From: Roridomyces roridus
Taxonomy: Eukaryota > Basidiomycota > Agaricomycetes > Agaricales > Mycenaceae
Direction of reading: 5' to 3'
NCBI GenBank assembly: GCA_029378245.1
Contig: JARKIF010000037.1
Location: 62,001-126,000 of the forward strand
DNA length: 64,000 bases
A model generated the notes under the pieces. The model was given only the letters and a program-made list of their open reading frames with translations. It searched no databases and was not told the DNA's origin. Position 1 is the stretch's first letter. Each line of letters begins with the position of its first letter. The translations under genes and the position numbers were made by a program. This document shows, piece by piece, positions 57,131 through 64,000 of this stretch.

Positions 57131-58473
57131 GCGGGAGTGGATAGGGGGCGGAAGAAGCGGATGCAAGTCTCACTCCAATCGGCGATCACAGCTTGCGATA
57201 TTGCTGCATCACTGCCTCAGAGTCCTGTGAGTGAGGGAACAAATACCATTTGGTATCCCTTCAGAGAGGGAATACAGATGCAGGCCGCAGTCGAAATCAT
57301 TCTTTTTTTGCGCCAAATTGTCAGGTTTGCGAAAGAAGTTGATTGGATCAGGGGCTTGATCGCGGATCACACTGGTTTGAACTTTGCCCCCGTTTCTGAT
57401 GCCGCGGAAGCATCCATGACCCGCTGACTCCTCCCGTCGTGTCTTGAGCAATCAGAGAGAAAAAGGAGAAGTCAGCGACTCCGAGCACAATGACCATGTT
57501 TGCTTTCACATGCTCTTTGCGCGGCGATGCAAAATTCGTATCCTTTCAGAAATTAGGAACAGCTTTAATTTAGGTTCTGCTATGTTACATGTACGGCAGA
57601 AAGTTCGCAACCTCACTCATTCCGTCTGCCGGATCATTATGACGACTGCGAGGGGAAAATGTCTTCTACCCACAGCCAGATGCAGAGAATGTGTACTGTC
57701 AACAATTGGAACCTGACAGTTACTCGTTGGTTCACTTTTGAATTTGTAATTCAGAGCCAGGCGATGCAAAAGTCTGTGGCTTCTACCTATGATACATCGA
57801 CAGCATGTCCGTCCACGGACGCGAACCGCGGTATAAAGTTCAGTTCAACGTTGAACAGCCTCGGTAAGTTGTCACCGGCAGCGTTTGATTTCGCGGAAGC
57901 AACCAACAACCAACCAAAGCCTCGATGTCCAACCCAATTGGTGAAACGGAGATCCGCAGCCAAGTATGCTGCCAGCTCAATTTAAACCCAATGGCGGTCA
58001 GTTGGAGAAGGTAAAAACGCACATCGCAGGCCGCGGCTGACAAAAGAAGGCCGAAGGCAACATTTTATACCCCAGCGGGATTCGAACCGTTCAACCCTGA
58101 TTGGTGCGCGCCTCGGTCGAGAATTCGAACCGTTCAACAATGGGATTTAGAGTCGAAATGTGGGTCCATGCACCCATGTTTTACTCATGGGACTAATTAG
58201 GAAAAAAGAAACAGTCCATTTCATTGTCACCATGTCACTGTTGGATTCGAACCATTGCGTCCTCTGCACAAGAAATGGAGCAAAGATGAGGGTCCAGGCT
58301 TTTGTCTACCTTGGGCGGGTAGTACTAAATTCCCCGTCTGATCAGAGCAAGGAATTGATCCTGCTGCTGGTTGCCGGGTGTTCCGGTACCCGGTGCGAGG
58401 AAGAATCAGATGCTTCTCGAAAAAACTCGGTCGATCAAATCACCCCATCAATCACGCCTGTCACGCCACGTGC
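57131..58473 (-). other. Intergenic with two tRNA-like T-arms
   Basis: ggattcgaacc at 58078-58088 and 58243-58253 (minus-strand B-box-like motifs); otherwise nothing recognised. Confidence 0.45.
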
Positions 58474-59354
58474 ATGCTTTGCTCCCGCCTTCTCTTCCTC
58501 CGCTCCTCCATCCCGGTCCGCGCCATCCACCGCGCCTCGCCCGAGTCCGACCTCTGGGCCCGCGCAGATGCATATCACAACTCCTTCCTCCTCAAGGCGG
58601 ACCCTGTCCTCGATGCCACGCAGCACCACACCCGTGAGCTGGGCAAGAACGCTGCGACAGCCGCAGTGAGCCCTGCGCAGGGCAAATTCCTACATTTGCT
58701 TTTGAGAGGTCTCAATGCGAAGAGGGTGTTAGAAGTAGGAAGTCTTGGCGGGTGCGTGTCTTTCCGTGTGTCTTGCGTGACTCGACTCTGAAGTGTACAG
58801 GTACTCCGCGATTTGGATGGCTCGAGCTCTGCCTGACGACGGTGAGCTCGTAGCATTGGAAATTTCGGCTGTCAACGCCCAAGTGTGTGCTACAGGGACT
58901 CTCAACTCATCCATTCACTTACACGCAATCTAGGCCATCGAGGAGAACGTCGCCGCCGCCGGCCTTTCGAATAAAATCAAAATAATACTCGGCCCCGCGC
59001 ACGCGTCGATGAAAGGCCTTCCCTCGGACGAGCCCTTTGACCTGGCTTCATCGACGCCGACAAGCCGAACAATACCAACCACTTTGTCGAGGCGAAGAGG
59101 CTCGTGAGGAGTGGTGGGATCATCGTGCGTCATTTCCTCTTGCCCCTCTTGTAATCATTCAATTGCGACTGCAGATTGTGGACAACACCGGGAGAAAAGG
59201 CTACCCAGCCGACCCAGGACGGACAGGCCCTGGCGTGGAGGGTGTGCGTGCGCTGTTGAGCCATATACGGGATGATGACGAGGTGGAGGCGGCGACGATA
59301 CATACAGTGGGCGAAAAGGGGTTTGATGGATTCACGTTTGCGTATCGCAAATAG
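58474..59354 (+). pseudogene. Class I SAM O-methyltransferase with one-base frameshift
   Basis: Exons 58474-58751, 58801-58882, 58934-about 59114 and about 59175-59354. Motifs: RVLEVGSLGGYSAIWMA (SAM motif I), ELVALEIS (acidic ribose-binding loop), IIVDNTGRKG and a C-terminal FDGFTFAYRK. This is the caffeoyl-CoA/catechol O-methyltransferase-like family, which uses SAM and a divalent metal on catechol-type substrates. At about 59045 the conserved FDLAFIDADK metal-site region is split: GACCTGGC is followed by TTCATCGAC, one T short of the expected codon register. Everything else is intact, so this may be a very young pseudogene or a sequencing error in a T run. Confidence 0.8.
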
Positions 59355-59949
59355 GTGAGTCTTGTGGACTGTTTCAGCGCGAATCCCATGCGCATCTAAC
59401 GGCAATTCGAAGCAGTCCGCCACGGTCCACATCTTTCGCCGTCGCATCATCTTCCTGTCTTGGACCGCAGTATTCTTCAACCACGATGTACATCAGGCAT
59501 TCCGGCGTCTCTTGACCGAGGTGGTATATTCTCCCTACTGCGCAGCACCATGAGAGTTGTTTATTCAGCTGGTCGTACGATCTACGTTCCAATTAACACG
59601 CTGCGTCGGAAGGAGCTCACGATCACCCCAATTTCGCACGGAAAGAGACAGCAGAGAAAATTCAGAACGCCACTAATGACTGCACCGCACTGCATCCCAT
59701 TCGTCCTACCCCCTCTCCTCTTAGTGATCGCTGGCGAATCTTCAAGCTGTGTATCCGCTGGCATCGGTAGGCAAGCCTCACGGGAACGTTGCGGGAATGA
59801 TCCCGTACTGGCGAGAATCCAGGAGCGGCAATAGCTTGAAAGGCTATTTTCGCGCGGACCCAATTCACTCGGAACAGCCACCAACAAGGTATTTAAACTC
59901 AAACGTCGCAGCGCAGTCTAGTATCCTCCCTCCCGCCATCCCGTCAGCC
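59355..59949. other. Intergenic / promoter of the TLC-like gene
   Basis: tatttaaa at 59890-59897, about 55 bp before the ATG at 59950; no other gene recognised. Confidence 0.45.
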
Positions 59950-60948
59950 ATGGTCCCTCCAATCAACGACCACCACATCCGAAAGTTCCCTCTAACCTCC
60001 ATCTCCGTCTTGTCACCGCACACCGGACTCATAATCTCTGTCGTCCTACTGGTCTTCTTCTTCATAAAATTCTACATCCTCGAACTCTTCCTCTTGCGAA
60101 AACTCTACGGCAGCAGGTACACCGACCTAGACGAGGTCAACCGCCGGGGATTTGTCAACCACCACATCGCCGGGGCCACGAAGCTGGTTATTCTCATACT
60201 CGCAGCGTATCCGTTTGGGAGCGTCGCTTTTGGGACTGCCGGGTTCCACACGCCGTACAGCGATGGTTCGCGTGTCACGATGGGCGATATCCTGATCGTC
60301 TCCGCGCAAATGCTCATTGGGATGTTCATTTTTGAACTCATCTACCGTGTCAAGATATCCCCGGTCTCCATGGTGAGTGAGTGTGTTGCGTGTCTGTGCG
60401 TGATGAATGCGATGAAATTGACGTGCATGTAGATACATCATATGGCGAGCATCTTGGTGGGCCAGGTCGCTATTACCATCAGCATTTCGAAGAATGAAGA
60501 TTCGAGTATCGAATTTCTGATGTGCACCGTCTGGGGTGCGCGCGACTCTTTCCCTTCCTCCCTCTCATCAAGTAACTCTCATCCCCCAGGCGCATTCGAC
60601 ATCATATCCGAATTCATCCCCCACCTCACTATCATCCTCTACCGTGTCTACCCCACCTCACACTCATTCCTCCGATCCATATTCCGCGCAGCTTGTATCA
60701 CCACGCTCATCGGCACCCTGGCCGAGACGATCGTCGTCTTCTTCCTATTCGGACAACTTTGGGAGAGGTGGATGCTTTCATTCAGGGTTGCTACGCCGAT
60801 TTTGCATGTGGGCTTTTCGATTGCGCAGTTGCATGGGACGAGGATATTTTGGAGGATGTGGAGGAAGCAGGAGAGGATTATGAGGGAGGGGAGGGAGGAC
60901 AAGGGGGAGGGTGGAGGGCCGGGGGATGGGGGGATGGCATCGGCTTGA
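59950..60948 (+). CDS. TLC-like multi-pass membrane protein, 294 aa
   Basis: Exons 59950-60372, 60433-60535 and 60590-60948, all in phase. About seven hydrophobic segments; central signature FELIYRVKISPVSMIHHMASIL, where a paired His after a basic loop is typical of TLC (TRAM-LAG1-CLN8) domain and related fungal proteins. A later helix (FDIISEFIPHLTIILYRVYP) fits the second half of the fold. The tail is Gly/Glu/Arg-rich. The location is probably ER or another endomembrane. Ceramide synthase activity is not implied, as the extended LAG1 motif is not seen. Confidence 0.7.
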
Positions 60949-61377
60949 TGTGGTGGAGGGAAGCATATTTTATGGGACTCTGGGACATTGGATGCAAAAA
61001 TTAGGATACATATATACCACTTCTCAATAATTCATTACCAACTCAAGCGGGTTATCATACTTCATGGGCCAAAAGAAGAGGGCAACCAAGAATTGTCAAG
61101 CAGTAGAATCGAACCAACCGTTAAAGTGTTTAAATGGATCGTCAACGAACCTGAGAAGCGCGGCATGCGAAGCACGAACAAGAATCGGAATACACACTTG
61201 ACCGAGAACAAGTGTGACATGGATAAAATGAAATCCTTATTTCAAAGAATCGGCTTATGCATAAAGGCCTTGACTGGCGAAGACGTCGGCTGGTCAGCAC
61301 GGCAAGGAATGCGGGTCTAACCTTCATCGGATGTGTGCGGGACCAGCGATGAAGCCGTGAAGATTTGACATGCCGGT
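60949..61377 (-). other. Intergenic with a tRNA-like motif
   Basis: agaatcgaacc at 61105-61115 (B-box-like on the minus strand). Confidence 0.4.
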
Positions 61378-61434
61378 TGTAAACAGAAATACTCAGTCGG
61401 GCACACAAGAGGGTGAACGGCTGTATTCAATACC
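61378..61434 (-). repeat. Extra LTR fragment abutting the copia LTR
   Basis: tgtaaacagaaatact (61378-61393) repeats the LTR terminus at 61435. A 31-bp stretch at 61393-61423 is identical to LTR-internal sequence at 61499-61529. It appears to be a rearranged piece of a second LTR. Confidence 0.6.
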
Positions 61435-61679
61435 TGTAAACAGAAATACTACATGCCTCGTAAGTAAGAGAGAAGAGAGAAGAGAAGAGAGACAGACCTC
61501 AGTCGGGCACACAAGAGGGTGAACGGCTGAGGTCTGCTCAAGGAATGGGGGTTTATATAGGTAGGAGCTCCGCAGCATGATGCTGCGCCGTAGTCCTGCG
61601 GCGCAGTATCCCGACCAGCGAGATTAAGCCGAAGATACGGAAAAGGAAAATAAAAGACATGTCGAGCCACCTTCCAACA
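61435..61679 (-). repeat. 3' LTR of the copia element, 245 bp
   Basis: On the minus strand it starts TGTTGGAAGG right after a polypurine tract (ccaggggg ag; plus 61680-61690) and ends CTGTTTACA. It contains a TATA box (tttatata, 61552-61559 on the plus strand) and a perfect palindrome ctgcgccg...cggcgcag (about 61582-61605). The 5' LTR lies outside the window. Confidence 0.7.
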
Positions 61680-61727
61680 CTCCCCCTGGCGAGAACCAAG
61701 CCAAGCCAAATCAAACTCCCCCTGGAG

Positions 61728-64000
61728 CTAAATGCCATCTGCTTCTCCATCCTCCGTAAGACCGAGTGACCGTACAATGGTCAAATGCGCATCGCGAGGC
61801 AGGATCTTAGTGAAAATGTCGGCCAAGTTTTCAGCAGATGGAACATGCTGGAGATCGATATCGCCGGCAGCTACGCGTTCGCGGATGTAGTGCTCGCGGA
61901 TGTCAATGTGTTTCACCCGCGCGTGACCCTTGGCATCTCGGGCAAGAGCAGCTGCACCCAGGTTATCACCGTATAGAATTGCGGGGAGCGGCTGTGGCAT
62001 GTGCAACTCCTCGAGGAAACTGTACATCCACATAGCTTGTTTTGCGCTACGTGTCTGTGCAACATATTCGGCCTCTACAGTCGACAACGCGACCGTTGCT
62101 TGCTTCTTTGACGACCAAGAGACGGGACCACCGGACATCATAAACACCTCACCCGAAGTTGAGCGGCGCGTATCCAGATCTCCGGCATGATCGGCGTCGT
62201 ACCACCCAATGGGACGAATTCCGTTTGGAGCACCACGGCGGTAGATAATCTTGTAGTCGAGTGAGCCTTTGAGATACGCAAGTAAGTGCTGAACAGCCTT
62301 CCAGTGGGCCGGGCCGGGGTTGGACAGAAATGCAGAAAGTCGGTTAGCGGCAAACGCAATATCGGGACGAGTGGTGTTAGCCGCATGTTGAATGGACCCG
62401 ACGGCCTCGCGGTAAGGCTTGTCCGACATGAATGCATGGTCTGCGGTGCTGCTCGGGCATTGGGATTTTGTCAACTCGATGCCAAGAGGAAGTGGTGTTG
62501 ATTTAGGATTGCAGTCCGACATTCCGTAGCGCTCAAGAACGCGCTCAAGATACCCACGTGAAGACACAGAAATGATACCGGCCTCGGCGTCGTAGTGGAT
62601 TGTCATGCCGAGGGAGGTGGAGGTGCGTGGCACGTCAGTTACATCGTAGACTGACTTGATTCCTGCTTGTGCCTCGTCTGCAGCGGCCTGAGTGGAAGAG
62701 ATGCCGTCTAAGTCATCCGTGTATACACCAACGATTGAGACGCCAGCGTCGGACGACCTAATTCGGATGGAGGGATCAGCACGCGAACGAATCCAGTTGA
62801 GCCCAGAAAGGGACGACTCGAGGTGTTCGGCCCAATTGCGCCCCGACTGCATCATGCCATAGAGGGAGAGTTTCATCAAGCACACCTTGCCTTCTTCCCC
62901 AGGAATGAGAAAGCCGGGCGGCTGACGCATGTACACAACCTCCTTCATCTCGCTGTTGAGGTATGCGCTGACGACATCCATCGCCCACATAACCCAACCC
63001 GGCTCATTGACGCAGATGGCCCACAACATGCGCAGGGACTCGTATCGCACCACTCCCGCGTATGTCTCGAAGAAATCGACACCGGGGAGCTGCATAAATC
63101 CCTTGGCAACGAGACGAGCCTTCCATTTTATCACCTCGCCCTCGTTGTTGTATTTGACGGCGTAGACCCATTTGCAGTCGATAATATTTGCGCCCATCGG
63201 AGGTTCAACAAGCTCCCAAACCTCTCTGCCCACAAGCGACCCATATTCCTTCTCCATGGGTTCCAACCAGATCTCAGGATGCCTCATAGCTTCCGCAAAA
63301 TTTCTGGGAACCTCGGGAGTGGAAACGGCAAAGGCTGAAGTTGAAGCAACATAGCCGCGGGGGTTCGGTGTCTCTCTGTCCGTCGCCCAATTCTTCCCAG
63401 CTCGTTTGGCCGCAGCTTCATCAGCAAGTGATTGTTTTGAAGCTTGGATCGCTTGGGTCGGCACGGGATTGCGAGTGGACCGACGAATGACGGGTGCAAC
63501 GGGTACCGGTGGTGCAGCAGGTATTGGCGCAACGGGAACCACAGGAATGACAGGAGCGGGCAAAGCAGGAGTAGGATTAGTCGTCGCGTTCGATGCGTCA
63601 GGAATTGGAACGTGCGGTTCTCCCTCTTCCTCCGAGTCCTCTCCTCCAGCTATTTCCACATCTCCCCCTGCTGGAGGAAGGGTTCGATGACCGACTCCCT
63701 CCTCGAAGATCACGTCGCGAGCGTTGATAAGTTTGCGTTGAGCGGGAATCCAGAGTCGATAACCAGCAGTTCCGTTGTAGCCGACAAGCACTGCCTTGAC
63801 AGATCGTGGGTTCAGCTTGCCTCCGGCCGCTTCGATGGGAATAGTCTTGGCATAGGCCGTTGATCCGTAGGCACGTAAGTGCGACACGTCTGGCTTCTTC
63901 CCATGATACATCTCATGGGGCGTCTTTCCTCCTGCGCGCCGCCGAGGATGGAACCACTGCAAGTACCTCGCAGCATCGAACGCGGTCGGCCACATGCTTT
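61728..64000 (-). mobile_element. Ty1/copia retrotransposon, integrase C-terminus to RNase H (partial)
   Basis: A single frame open to the right edge, at least 755 codons, ends 48 bp before the polypurine tract. In order: the end of integrase (HLRAYGSTAYAK, then KAVLVGYNG, RDVIFEE), a variable acidic/Pro linker, reverse transcriptase (WKARLVAKGF, AMDVVSAYLNSEM, VYTDDLDG as the catalytic YxDD with Thr, LGMTIHYD) and RNase H (YDADHAGD, STVEAEYVA, YGDNLGA, HIDIREHYIRE). All catalytic acidic residues are present and no stop interrupts, so this copy is young. gag, protease, the integrase core and the 5' LTR are beyond the window. Confidence 0.95.

Noticed and set aside
26260..59354. A secondary-metabolite cluster (P450, SDR, O-methyltransferase)
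   Set aside because: The three enzymes are separated by 13-17 kb of repeats and unrelated genes, with no backbone enzyme in the window.

Overview
The window looks like nuclear DNA of a mushroom-forming fungus (Basidiomycota, Agaricomycetes). Genes are split by many short GT-AG introns of about 45-60 bp with gtgcgt/gtgagt/gtacgt donors and ctaac/ctgac branch sites, and sit close together on both strands. The families are typical of that group: F-box leucine-rich proteins in local clusters, fungal 7TM receptors, MYND-finger and BTB proteins, a TPR-CHAT protein, CFEM and cysteine-rich secreted proteins, a P450, and class I and II transposons. Everything below comes from reading the sequence; family names are recalled from motifs, with no database search.

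Layout. 1-2.3 kb: the truncated end of a large inverted repeat, a hairpin, and one copy of a dispersed repeat. 2.33-7.20 kb: a complete Mutator-like DNA transposon with a 9-bp target duplication and an uninterrupted 18-exon transposase gene. 7.2-9.0 kb: a short island of unusual composition (tandem repeats, GC hairpins, AT-rich spacer). 9.0-16.6 kb: an F-box cluster (two intact genes, one copy with two stops, one C-terminal fragment) with a 7TM receptor gene between. 17.4-19.2 kb: a small secreted protein and a type I membrane protein. 19.7-23.8 kb: a large TPR-CHAT gene, a candidate caspase-like protease. 24.1-28.4 kb: a GPI-anchor-like secreted protein and a 13-exon cytochrome P450. 28.4-36.8 kb: mostly repeats, with a broken secreted-protein remnant and a small 2-TM protein. 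36.9-37.9 kb: a CFEM-domain membrane protein visible only after splicing. 38-43.9 kb: repeats and an internally deleted LPMO/Bas2-like gene. 43.9-46 kb: a BTB gene broken by a 16-bp insertion and an intact short-chain dehydrogenase. 46.9-49.6 kb: a dense array of tRNA-like 3'-half sequences. 49.75-54.5 kb: a CREG-like secreted protein, a repeat copy and a probably broken MYND gene. 56.3-61 kb: a hypothetical protein, a frameshifted O-methyltransferase and a TLC-like membrane protein. 61.4-64 kb: the 3' part of a Ty1/copia retrotransposon (LTR, RT, RNase H) running off the right edge.

No biosynthetic cluster or operon-like logic is evident. The P450, dehydrogenase and methyltransferase are too far apart to infer one pathway. 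The common theme is surface or secreted proteins and expanding families (F-box, MYND, BTB, TPR-CHAT) embedded in transposon-rich DNA. Several genes are broken by single-base changes, some in short homopolymers, so assembly error must be weighed against real decay. The most notable items are the intact Mutator-like element, the TPR-CHAT protein and the tRNA-like arrays.
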